This document shows, in pieces, positions 25,577 to 34,825 of a stretch of DNA of 64,000 bases. The position numbers and the translations under genes are program-made. Each line of letters begins with the position of its first letter. Position 1 is the first letter of the stretch. Source of the DNA: Aspidapion aeneum (taxonomy: Eukaryota > Arthropoda > Insecta > Coleoptera > Brentidae). The stretch covers positions 85,371,289 through 85,435,288 of the forward strand of contig OY755039.1 of the NCBI GenBank assembly GCA_963576565.1. Reading direction: 5' to 3'. The notes below the pieces were generated by a model, which saw only the letters and a list, made by a program, of their open reading frames with translations, searched no databases and was not told the origin of the DNA.

Positions 25577-25850
25577 AAAAAGAGACATCGAGGCACATTG
25601 TGGCACAATGTAAGGCCGATGCAAGGATGAGAAAACAGGCACTTGGGGCACCAACCCCAGAAGAGGAAGAGCAATTGCCGAAATAGACTGAAATACTTCA
25701 CTTTGTAAAAAAGAAACAGGAAGACCCAATGGGCTACCTGGACATCGAATGAAACTGCAGTGTGTTAAGAAATGGGCCATGGAAAAAAGGCCTAATCTGG
25801 TGTATTTGTTGGACATATGAGCTATCCTACCCCCTAATACTACTACTGCT
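25577..25850 (+). pseudogene. LINE ORF2 C-terminal remnant, part 2
   Basis: After the fold-back insertion the text TSRHIVAQCKADARMRKQAL completes the CxxC...HxxxxC knuckle begun at 24200, followed by an acidic stretch and a short tail. A one-base frame change exists at the junction. The segment ends near TAATACTACTACTGC, possibly close to the LINE 3' end. Confidence 0.6.
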
Positions 25851-26275
25851 TCCTATAAAATGCAATAAAAATTATAACTCAACTGCAAGAGCAATGAAAA
25901 GTCAAATAAATGCACATTAAATGTATGCATGCTTGCACATAAAGAAAGATCCTTTTCCCGAATCAAACTGGTTGAGTCGAAAATATATCTGGCATATAAA
26001 TTGGCCACAATCGGCAGCGTAAAGTAAATCAGCCGTCGAATACAATCTGCAAGGAAGGCAGGCAGCAGGCAGCAGGCAAATCAGGACAAATCGGACACGG
26101 TAGAGCAGGGCTAAAATATCCAGGGAGGCGTGATCTTCCCTATATATCATTATTACAGTCCAGAGACGACTCTACCCTTGAGAACGAGGGACGTATTACT
26201 ACAGAATCTTATAGAACGAAAAATCAAACAAGGCAACTAAAATATACTGACCTTGATATTCAAAAGGGGGACATT
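25851..26275. other. Unassigned DNA
   Basis: No gene is seen. It contains a short (GGCAGCA)-like repetition at 26058-26080. A 77-codon minus-strand ORF here looks like chance. Confidence 0.4.
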
Positions 26276-26790
26276 TTAAAACCATAAACGTAATATTCCA
26301 ATACTCCCTGTTACCTATTTACACAATGGTTGGCGTTTGATGCAAACATTCAGAAATAAAGGTACGAAAAATGCACAGATAACAAATTTACATAGATAGA
26401 ATTTTTGTCAACTGTACGCCGATGATTTGACGTAACGAATACAAGAATAAAATAATATTCATGCGTAAAAGTATAACCAATCAGGACATTTTATCTTAAG
26501 GACCGCAAAAAGGATAGACTTATTATTGATATTGCTATTTCAAACATGTTTGCATTCTGCATCGTAAGGTACCGTAGGTATTGCAATAAAACGTACTATA
26601 TAGAAATAATATCCATATGTCTTTGAAAGCAACCAATCAGGTCTTTTTTGCTTAAAGACCCCAAGCCCCTCATGTTTGCATCATGAATGGACAGTTACCG
26701 TGGGCATTGGAATATTATGTATATGTTTAAAACCCATGCGCTTATTGGACATTTTGTAGCTTGAGGCAGTGCGGTACCAACTTCACATTC
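26276..26790. repeat. Inverted/tandem repeat block with ACCAATCAGG motif
   Basis: ACCAATCAGGACATTTTATC near 26478 and ACCAATCAGGTCTTTTTTGC near 26632 begin two similar stretches that share CATGTTTGCAT, ACCGTxGGxATTG and AATA blocks. The segment at 26276-26315 is an inverse copy of the second unit's end (TATTGGAATATTA against CATTGGAATATTA). A partial third unit lies at about 26740. The combination suggests a decayed inverted-repeat element. Confidence 0.45.
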
Positions 26791-26807
26791 ATTTATCCTT
26801 AACCCTG

Positions 26808-26836
26808 GAATGCCCAATCGGGGTACCTTCGGGACC
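26808..26836. other. Small TTCG-loop hairpin
   Basis: ATCGGGG and CCCCGAT pair around CC-TTCG-GG with a two-base internal mismatch. The function is unknown. It could be RNA structure of a decayed element. Confidence 0.4.
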
Positions 26837-26922
26837 CCCGATACATTTTTAAAGCTTTATATTTAATATTAGGAGTTGGCAGTAGCGCTTCCAGGTATGT
26901 GTCGGCTAGGCATTTCTTTAGG

Positions 26923-27049
26923 GCCGGTTTCCATGTATGCGTGCCCACCCTGATTCAAAAAGGGACTTGAATTTGCACTTGTTTTAAATGCAGCATCACC
27001 TGATGCTTTTTTAAATCAGGGTGGGCCCGCATAGGTGTAAACCGGGTTT
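26923..27049. mobile_element. Short fold-back MITE A
   Basis: CCGGTTTCCATGTATGCG...CCCACCCTGATT at the left is mirrored at the right (inverse begins CCGGTTTACACCTATGCGGG). The arms are about 36 bases and total length 127. Its ends resemble those of the next element. Confidence 0.65.
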
Positions 27050-27097
27050 TAGATATTACCGGTTCGACCTGAGACTTTTAAACGAGCGGTTTTTCTT

Positions 27098-27222
27098 ACA
27101 CTCGGTTCCCACCCACGACTTTCTCGTGGGTGCCCGCTCACGCGTCACATGATCTCAATATGAAATGTTATGACAGTCATGTGACGTGTGCGCGCGCAAG
27201 TCGTTGGTGGGAATCGGGTTTT
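27098..27222. mobile_element. Short fold-back MITE B
   Basis: CTCGGTTCCCACCCACGACTT at the left mirrors AAGTCGTTGGTGGGAATCGG at the right. Inner blocks CACGCGTCACATGA and TCATGTGACGTGTG also pair. Length is about 125 bp. The outer C(T/C)CGGTT(T/C)CC-type ends are shared with MITE A, so the two are probably related. Confidence 0.65.
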
Positions 27223-27618
27223 AGTGAATAAGGTAAAGTGGGATCACATAAATGTAAAATTTTCTGTGTAATAAGCACCCAGGATAATAACAAAATTTTG
27301 TATAAAATTAATTAAATGTAATCTGATTAACTAATCATGTACAGGGTTTTCCCGTATATTTTTACACCATATCTAAAAGGTTTATTAAATACAATAATTT
27401 TTTCGGAATTTAAGAATGTTATGGTCAGAATATTAAAAAACAATTTTATGTCAAAATCAGACAGGTCGATTGTTTTTTTTTAAATTAAACACCCTATATA
27501 TTATTTAAGATTTTTATAGACCTCTAATATATGTCAGGATTATTTCGTTTATTGGTTTTGGAGATATATTCGTTTAAAAGTTTAAAAAACTTAAATTGAT
27601 AGTATTTCAAACTTTATA
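27223..27618. other. AT-rich spacer with possible TACAGGG element
   Basis: TACAGGGTTTTCCCGT at 27342 and ACACCCTATATA near 27490 are weakly inverse, as in the TACAGGGTGTCCC class. There is no gene. Confidence 0.3.
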
Positions 27619-28224
27619 TACAGTATGTCCCTAAGTTGGATTCATATGGAAAACTTTTTTATTATTAATTTTAGGAAAAACCTAGAATACAGTCATTAAA
27701 TAACAATTTTTTTCAGTGGAGATTTGTCAAAAAATATGAGTTTTGCTCAAGAGTAAAGTACCTTTAAATTTGACAATATCGAAAAATGTTACAAAAAAAG
27801 GTTGATCAGAATTAAAAATTACGTTAAAATATGCAAGTACATCTATTTAATTTAAAACTTCAGATTATTTTATTTTTGACTAATATTTCTATTTGTTTGT
27901 TTGTAATATTAATATGACGTTAGTTTTATAACTTAGTATTTGAATGTATTTTATTATTTGCAAAATAAATGAATATGCACTTATTACGCATTTTAATTGC
28001 AAAATTATTAGAAAACATCGAAAAACTAAAACGTTATCAGGTGTTTCGTAATCACAAGAGATACATGTTCATTCAAAATAGAAATATTATTAAAAAATTT
28101 AAGTTTTAATTTAAATGGATGTACTTGCATATTTAAACGTAATTTTTAATTCTGATCAACATTTTTTAGTAACATTTTTCGATATTGTCAAATTTAAAGG
28201 TACTTTACTCTTGAGCAAAACTTA

Positions 28225-29509
28225 TACACCGGTATTTACTAAGATGGTTTAGGGTTTAAGTTTAAAGTTTAGGTTTAGGTTTAACTTTTAGTTTATCTTT
28301 TGTGAAACGTTTTAACTGAATTTCTTTCAAACTTAATAAAAGTTAATGGAATTTTGGACTAATTATAACTACATAGGTTATATCGCAATGGAAAAAAACC
28401 GGTTTAAATAAGAATCTGCAAGGATTTCCTAAAAAAAATTAAAAAAACGGAAAAGAAATGGTTTAAACTATAGGTTTAAGTTTGTAGGGAACGACGTTTA
28501 AGTGAAAATGCAGCGATATTTAAGTGAATTATTAACATTTTTCAATTTACACTTACTTCCCAAACTTGACATTGTCGGAAAATGTGTTCTAATTTCGTAA
28601 TTTTTATTATATAACTTGCACAAACAAAGCGAAACTGAAAAATAATTTTTTAAATTTATTAAAATGACGTAAAAGTGACTTGGCTGACATTTGCTGGACT
28701 AAGTACTGGGATTGTCATCTGCTGTCATCTCGGTGCAGGTACATCTTAAATATATCTGTATGGCTAGAGCGTATTAAAACCATTAATGGAAAATGACTGC
28801 TACAATAAATAAATAAATAAAAACATTTTTTATTATATTAATTTAAAGATTATTTGCAAATAAACAAATCGCGTGTGAATTTATTTGGATTTTAATCTGA
28901 AGATCGTTTTTTTTTTACTTTCCTCGTCAAGGCAAATATCGTTTAAAAGCTACATGCTAAAAGATAAAAGAGATATGAGAATTTAGTACTAAACGGTTTA
29001 TCCAGCCTTGTGTACATTGCCCTAAAAAACTCGCTCTAATAGTTAATTGAAGCTAAAAATCGTAAAAATTTTTGTCATATCGTTTCTAAATATGATCAAG
29101 TTTTACATTTTTAACAAATAAATTAACAAAAACGTGATTATTTTCAAGTTACAATGAGATAAACCACCCCCCGGAGGTAGTTTAAAATTTAGGACGATTT
29201 TTAGTCGGAATCCCATGACCTTGGGTTTAAAGTGACGGAGTAGCCTAAATTAGACAGTTGTAGAAAAATCAGTTTTCCATGTTTTCTTCTTTTTTCCGGT
29301 CGATATGGTCCATTTCAAGAACAAATCGTTTTAAATTTCAATTTTTAGGACATTTTATCGCCCATGCAGGTAAAAATACCAAATCAATTGCGGCCTGTTT
29401 CGGAAAAAAATCAATTTTTCCAAACCAATGCACATTTAAATTTTAAACCTAAACCCTAAACTTAAAACAAAACCTAGACTAAAACTTACGCCTTAGTAAA
29501 TACTGGTGA
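28225..29509. mobile_element. TA-target inverted-repeat element (1285 bp)
   Basis: The left end TACACCGGTATTTACTAAG and the inverse of the right end TCACCAGTATTTACTAAGG are followed by TTTAGGGTTTAAGTTT-like and inverse AAACCTAAACCCTAAACTT-like subterminal runs. TA flanks both sides (28223-28224, 29510-29511). No transposase is visible, so it is non-autonomous. It lies in the right arm of the outer element. Confidence 0.75.
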
Positions 29510-29511
29510 TA

Positions 29512-29696
29512 AAGTCGAACCTCTCTAACTCGAATCTGTATAACTCGCACCTCTCTATAACTCGAACCTTTTAAGTGGTCCCTGCACTTTTTATATGAAC
29601 TTTAACCTCTTTAAGTCGAATTTCCATAAGTCGAACTCTCCATAACTCGAACTGATTTGGTTGTCCCTTGATGTTCGAGTTATAGAGGTTCGACTG
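29512..29696. mobile_element. pogo/Tigger-like MITE (185 bp)
   Basis: The left AAGTCGAACCTCTCTAACTC and the inverse right CAGTCGAACCTCTATAACTC are the CAGTCGAACCTCTATAA-type ends of insect pogo-like MITEs. TA flanks both sides (29510-29511 shared with the neighbour, 29697-29698). Internal repeats of ATAACTCGAA-type sequence are present. Confidence 0.8.
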
Positions 29697-29893
29697 TATT
29701 TTTTTGACAAACCTCGTATACCACTGAAAAAATTTGATATTTGATGACTGTATTCTAGGTTTTAGATAATGCAGAACTTTTTATAAAGAATAACTTTTTT
29801 CCTAAAAAAAATTTCCATATAATTCCAACTTAGGGGGACATACTGTATATGATTTATTAATATTTATTATCCGTGGTAATTCTGAGTGCGCAC

Positions 29894-30015
29894 AATTTCC
29901 ATTAAGATCGACGAATGTCTGTTTTATTTTCTCTTGTAGAATTTGAAGTGTTTCCAGCCTGTTCAAGTTTTACAAGAGAAAATAGAACAGACATTCGTTG
30001 ATCTCAATGGAAATT
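29894..30015. mobile_element. Small fold-back MITE
   Basis: AATTTCCATTAAGATCGACG to TCTCTTGTA at the left is mirrored at the right (inverse AATTTCCATTGAGATCAACG), with arms of about 47 bases and only three or four mismatches. A strong hairpin. Confidence 0.7.
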
Positions 30016-30176
30016 CTGCTATCTATCTATCAAGCTATTCACAGAAAATTTATAAGAAATATTCAAAATTGTTTTAATAATCAAGGAGGCTATTGTAGAA
30101 AATTACCAATGAAGTATTAGATACTTATTTTTTTCAAAAAAAAATTGTATTATTTTTTGTTTTTACTAGCTTGCTG

Positions 30177-30575
30177 CAGTGGCGGTTTCTCCATAAGTGC
30201 ACATGTGCACGTGCACTCCCAAATTTTACTTAAAAAAATACTAAAATTTAATAAATAATTACCCCAAACGGAATTCACTAAAGACTGGAATATTACCTAC
30301 AAATTAATACTCGGTATGTATGTGTTTGAATTCGTATCCAAACCACCTGCGGTGCATATGGCGGATGCGTTTTATAGTTAGTTCGAATCTAATTATTCAC
30401 TTTTATTTGCTCCGTAGATGTTGTGTCGCATTCCATTTACGAAATATAGAAAGAGAGGGCGACATGTCCCAATAGAATTTTACAGTACATAGAATCTGAA
30501 CCTTCCTGCGGCAGTGCCTAGGACAAAATCTGTGCAAAAACTAGCCTCGATGCCGCCCGCACCCCTGTGACGCCC
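30177..30575 (+). mobile_element. hAT element fragment (hAT-3), 3' part missing
   Basis: It begins CAGTGGCGGTTTCTCC, the hAT terminus also found inverted at 48036. The next 390 bases match the inverse of about 48036-47650 (for example GACTGGAATATTA, AAAGAGAGGGCGACATGTCC, CTGAACCTTCC). The match stops where MITE 30583-30725 begins. No right terminus is seen, so the copy is truncated. Confidence 0.8.
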
Positions 30576-30582
30576 CCTTCAT

Positions 30583-30725
30583 ATGAAGTTAGTGAAGCAC
30601 CCAAAAAAACGGTCAAAAATAAGAGCGACAAAATTAATTTTTCCACAACTAATTCACGTCTAATTAACGGCAAATTATCCACCTAGTCACGATTCGATCT
30701 GCGATGGGTGCTTCGCTAACTTCAT
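30583..30725. mobile_element. 143-bp MITE
   Basis: ATGAAGTTAGTGAAGCACCC and the inverse of the right end ATGAAGTTAGCGAAGCACCC match at 19 of 20 positions. It sits exactly at the end of the hAT-3 fragment. Confidence 0.75.
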
Positions 30726-31352
30726 GCTCATACGAAAGCCTTACGTAATTTAAAAACGTTCCTTTAAGGGGGTCATAGGAAAAACATTTCTTTTTAATTT
30801 CACGTGAAACCGAGAACCATCTATTAAAAAATGTAGATTTCACTGAAAGGTTTAAGTTTTACCGCACAGAGGGCACTGGTTTCTATTTAAATCAGGTACC
30901 TTATAAATGTTCTTTAACTTCATGAGAATCTAAAACCTTTTTTCTCTGTTCCTAATTTTTATTATTTATGTAGTTTTTATTAGGACGATATTCAAACGTT
31001 ACAAACAAAATTATATATTTTTTAAGCATATTTTTAGGACATACATCCCTAGCTATAGAGCCTCCTAGAGTCGGCTCTATTACGCGGTAGAGCGCGATTT
31101 ATCTTATGTCCACGGCAGCGACGGCTACACATTTTCCTTGTAAAATGTACACCAAAAACTTTCTAAAATATTAAATCCAGCTACGCGGAACAGGCTATGA
31201 ATGTCCAACTTTTTCCTTGACTCTTCTCTTGCTTTGCAAAGATATTTAAAAACATCAGACCGACATGCCATTTTGTGTAGACTTTTTTAATCTACTAGGT
31301 GCTAAATTCCATTTACTGCTCTTGCGCAGGAATAAAATCATTACAGTGGCCT
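30726..31352. other. Unassigned DNA
   Basis: No gene is seen. A short hairpin AGAGCC/GGCTCT lies at 31058-31079. The remainder is AT-rich without clear structure. Confidence 0.4.
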
Positions 31353-32220
31353 GGACAGCTATTCTCGTAATCAAAAACGCATAGCGTTTTTAAGACGATC
31401 ACTGTTTTAAGACGTCAAATTCGCTATTCACCTGACCAAAAGTTCAAAAATGGTATTCACGTATGAATGCAGTGAGCATTTTTTTAAAACGGTAACCGTT
31501 TTTATAAACAACTATCAATTGGCATCTGTTTCTGGAAATCGCTTGGCGTTTTTAAAAAATTTAAACCTATTAAAAAGTATTATGCACACATTTTTTGTTT
31601 TTCTTTTTGGCCAATTTTGTATTTATAGTGGTTAAAGGAGGCCTTTAGCCTCTACTTTAAATACAATAAGGTGCCAAAATAGCTACCTTTCTTTTTCTTT
31701 TCAGTAACCGAGCATTTGAGCCTTATTGGAAGCACCTTGGTGCCAAAGCTTTAAATAAAAATTTAAATTTTAATAATTATTGAAGATTTTTAACCAAATT
31801 TTCTTCTAAAACTTTATTTTATTTGTCAGTAATTTAGGGTTTGCGTCTATATAACCTTTATGATACCCTAGGAGTGTTGGGGACATTACAATCATGTTAA
31901 GACACCGCTAGCCCAACATTTCTTATTAAAACCAATTCTAACCATCACCTTTTCTAGATTTTGAATGTTTTTATCAATAAATACCAAACATAACTAACGA
32001 GTGCAAAAAATCACTAATGTATGCCACAAATGTCAAAAAACATAAACAAAAAACGAGAATTTGAAGGATGCTTAGCGAGTTCCATCCCAAGGGCGCGTTT
32101 ACCAACGTGAATACCAAATTCGATCGGTCCGCGCAAATGTCATGCGAGAAGGTGCTGTGCGCTTCGATCAGCGTTTTCAAAACGTAACGTTTTTAAGCCG
32201 AATTATGAGAATACCAGTCC
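31353..32220. mobile_element. Inverted-repeat element, 868 bp
   Basis: The left GGACAGCTATTCTCGTAAT and the inverse right GGACTGGTATTCTCATAAT agree at 16 of 19, and both continue into AAAAACG(C/T)-rich sequence. A 61-codon ORF at 31450 is likely chance. No target duplication could be fixed. Confidence 0.55.
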
Positions 32221-32224
32221 TGTT

Positions 32225-32480
32225 GTCTTTACAAAGTCCAATATGTTTTTAAAAATACTCTTCAGACTGTTAAAGGCTTTCGCGGCCATCGTCCAATGAT
32301 GGGTGTGCTTTCGGGCTGTTCGGCCGTCGTCGTTGGAAATTCGTTCTCGACGTTTCGCCATCTCGAGTGGATGGCATCTTCAGGAGATGTTGACTGTTTG
32401 TCGGCTTCTCGAAGTATTAGTGGTTTATCTTTGAGCCAAAGTGTTAAACCTAAATTAGTTATTGTTGTAACTGATCCGTA
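32225..32480 (-). mobile_element. Penelope-like element remnant
   Basis: The minus strand carries a CTGAAGATG...GAAACGTC signature typical of Penelope-like retroelement repeats. Reverse transcriptase and GIY-YIG endonuclease domains are not visible in the neighbourhood, so only the repeat end survives. Confidence 0.5.
32345..32387 (-). ncRNA. Hammerhead-ribozyme-like motif (Penelope type)
   Basis: On the minus strand: UCUC (stem I), CUGAAGA (core CUGANGA), one extra U, GCCAUC-CACUCGA-GAUGGC (a 6-bp stem II and loop), GAAA, then ACGU with the cleavage triplet GUC, then GAGA, which pairs with UCUC. Penelope-like elements are known to encode minimal hammerheads whose palindromic ACGU stem III works as a dimer. 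The extra U after the core is non-canonical, so activity is uncertain. Confidence 0.6.
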
Positions 32481-32689
32481 GTTGTAATCTGCAGCGTCTT
32501 TTTATGTGCTGTGTGAAAAAAAAAAAAGATGCCCTTTAGTCGAACTCAGTATGTAGGTACTTGGGCACAATAGATCCATATGTAGTCGCAGTACATGGAG
32601 CCTTGCCATTACTTTCCAATACATATACATATATACTCTTTCTTCCTCCGCATTTCTCGGTTCTTGCCAAAATCTGCTATACATCTGTT

Positions 32690-33750
32690 CGCTGGCAGAG
32701 GCGGACTGCAGCAGAATGATGATTCATATATGAGTACTGTTCAGATCTTTTGAATCAATCTGAGGTTTACCGAAAGTGTTTTGACGTAAACGTGCAATAG
32801 CCGGACATTCGCACAGTACATGTCTAACTGTTTCATCATCCTCCATACAGAGTCTACATTCGGTCTATTCTGTTATTCCCATTCTGTGCGTGGGTACTCT
32901 TAGTCGGCAGTGACCGTAAAAATTTCAGTCACTATACGGATCTCCTGTCTGGTAAGTCCAATGATATTTCTGGCTCTCTTCTGACAAGGTCATTTAATGA
33001 ACTCTTTAGAGTGAGCCAGTTCTGGTATATTCATCCAGTATTGTTGGAAGCTGTCCTCCATCCATCCCAATATGGTTAATTTAGCAGCATTGTATGATAT
33101 GCCCAGGGCTGGTTCGAAAAATTCGGCAGATGCCGCTTCCCTTGCTGCCTGGTCCGCGGCCTCATTTCCCTCGTGCCCAGAATGCCCTGGTATCCATACT
33201 AATGACACCTTATTAGCGCTACCAAGCGTATTTACTCTCTGCAGTTCCTCACGGTTCTCGATGAGACCGTGTAGGAATCAAGCGCTTTTAAGGCTGCTTG
33301 ACTGTCGGAGAAGATTTTTATTGGCCTGTTGGTCCATTCGTGGTCAATAATCCACCGGGCACACAGTTCAATGGCTACGAGTTCGGCCTGAAATATAGTA
33401 GCCAATTTGCCGAGACTATGTTGAATCTCGACTTTTTCTTGGATACTAACAACTCCAGATCCAACGCCGGATGGCATTTTGGATCCGTCGGTATACCAGA
33501 AGCTATCGTTGTTTGAAAATTTGGTCCTGTTTTTTAACCATTCCTCCCTCTCTGGGAGTATAATATTGTATAGCTTTCTGCTGTACACCGTGTTGGGCAT
33601 GACGTCGGATATCATTCCTAGAGTTGCATCCAACTCTTGTTCCCTAATTAGGGTTGTTGATATCACTTTGTTTGCCGGCCATTCTGGTGGTTGGCCCTTA
33701 TTCTATAAGTTGCACCGTACGCAGTCATTGGTCTAATGACTGCAGCATAG
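32690..33750 (-). pseudogene. LINE ORF2 C-terminus with RNase H
   Basis: The minus strand 33666-33232 reads FWYTDGSKMPSGVGSGVV, then AELVAIELCARWI and IFSDSQAALKAL, the first RNase H blocks. 33208-32990 reads VWIPGHSGHEGNEAADQAA, the last block. Frameshifts lie between them. Further down (about 32990-32700) a CxxC...HxxxC knuckle region is readable in shifted frames. This order (RT, RNase H, knuckle) fits R1/I/LOA-like LINEs. The RT is missing: the copy is 5'-truncated near 33750, as LINE insertions usually are. All four RNase H acidic positions appear present. Confidence 0.85.
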
Positions 33751-34118
33751 TTGTCGTCAGAAATTTATAAATTTCTAATCATGTAGCGTGCCAGCGTTCA
33801 TGCTGTTGTTGGCACATGCGTACTGCAACGTTTTAGGCAAGTTTTAGGTTGCTTACAAAAAACAAAAATTATTTTTTGAAGTTTTAGCAATATTTTTTAT
33901 TAAAAATCGAAAACTCACTGCGAAATAATATAAATGACAAACTCTTTCTACATAGTTATAATAAAAGTGACAATAATATTGCGCATGTCTGGTGCGTAGC
34001 ACAAATTTAGTAAATATAGAAAATTGGTAGATAGATATATTTTTGTACAGTTTTTGCAAAGTCACTTGAATAACTCCTAATACGGGGTTCTATCGATTTC
34101 ATGAAATTTTGCGTCATT
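33751..34118. other. Unassigned spacer before BEL-1
   Basis: No gene is seen. It ends with CTGCC, the target duplicated by BEL-1. Confidence 0.5.
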
Positions 34119-34123
34119 CTGCC

Positions 34124-34592
34124 TGTATGCACAAGACATACACCCTTTCGATAGCTTTAGGCACTGGTTAAACTTTTAACGCATTAAGGATAAAAATGGA
34201 AAATAACGCGAGAACCATACAAAATGTCGATTGACACTTACCTTGCTTTTTTCTCGGCGGTACAAATTCCATTCACTGGGCGCCCAGGCTTCTACCAGAG
34301 TTCTTGAGTTGATCGAAATCACTGTGAGGAGTTGAGGTAACGGATTGGAATGATTTTAGAATTGATTGGCACTAATTGTAATTGATTGAATTGTAGTTTT
34401 GGAAAAACCGAGTAAAACACGCCGGTTTCAATATGGAGGCTACGATGATCTCTCTCTTGTCATCGCGCCGGTGAGTTGCGCACTTTCTATCCGCGCACTT
34501 TGCGGTGTCACGTGACAACCTGTATGGCTCAGTGCAACGGAATAATTAATATTTAGGAAAATTAACTAAGTATTATTTGTCTTGCACGTACA
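34124..34592 (-). repeat. BEL-1 3' LTR
   Basis: Plus-strand ends are TGTATGCACAAG and CTTGCACGTACA, so TG...CA in both readings. It is nearly identical to 40761-41229. Confidence 0.95.
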
Positions 34593-34607
34593 TTTTCCCG
34601 GCCGCCC
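34593..34607 (-). other. BEL-1 polypurine tract
   Basis: Minus strand GGGCGGCCGGGAAAA lies directly before the 3' LTR start TGTACGTG. A very similar GGTGGCCGGAAAA precedes TGTTGGTGCAAG in BEL-2 (54706-54718). Confidence 0.75.
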
Positions 34608-34825
34608 TAAAATACTATTTTAGAACCAGGAAAAATAATATGTATTATAACTAGGGAATAACAATTATTATTTCCAAAAAAAAAATTAAAAAATTGTGAC
34701 AAAATGTTATTCTATTTTTTGCCGCGATAAAACAAAAAAATATATTTTCCGAAAAGGAATAAAATAAAATAAAAAAAGATTAATTCTATGACGACACTGA
34801 CATAGAATGAACATTGCTTGAGTGT

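Larger units (their letters stand above)
27619..29848. mobile_element. Outer inverted-repeat element, split by two insertions
   Basis: The left end TACAGTATGTCCCTAAGTTGG (27619) is mirrored at 29828-29848 (inverse TACAGTATGTCCCCCTAAG). The arms continue: AACCTAGAATACAGTCAT occurs at 27677 and inverted near 29740. An inner palindrome pairs 27738-27845 with 28120-28232. The right arm is interrupted at 28224 by two TA-target elements (28225-29509, 29512-29696). With these removed it would be a fold-back of about 0.76 kb. Confidence 0.75.

Noticed and set aside
25917..26150. 77-codon minus-strand ORF
   Set aside because: Low-complexity cysteine/leucine text over a GGCAGCA repeat; no family resemblance.
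31058..31079. Hairpin AGAGCC/GGCTCT as a tRNA arm
   Set aside because: No A or B box and no cloverleaf around it.
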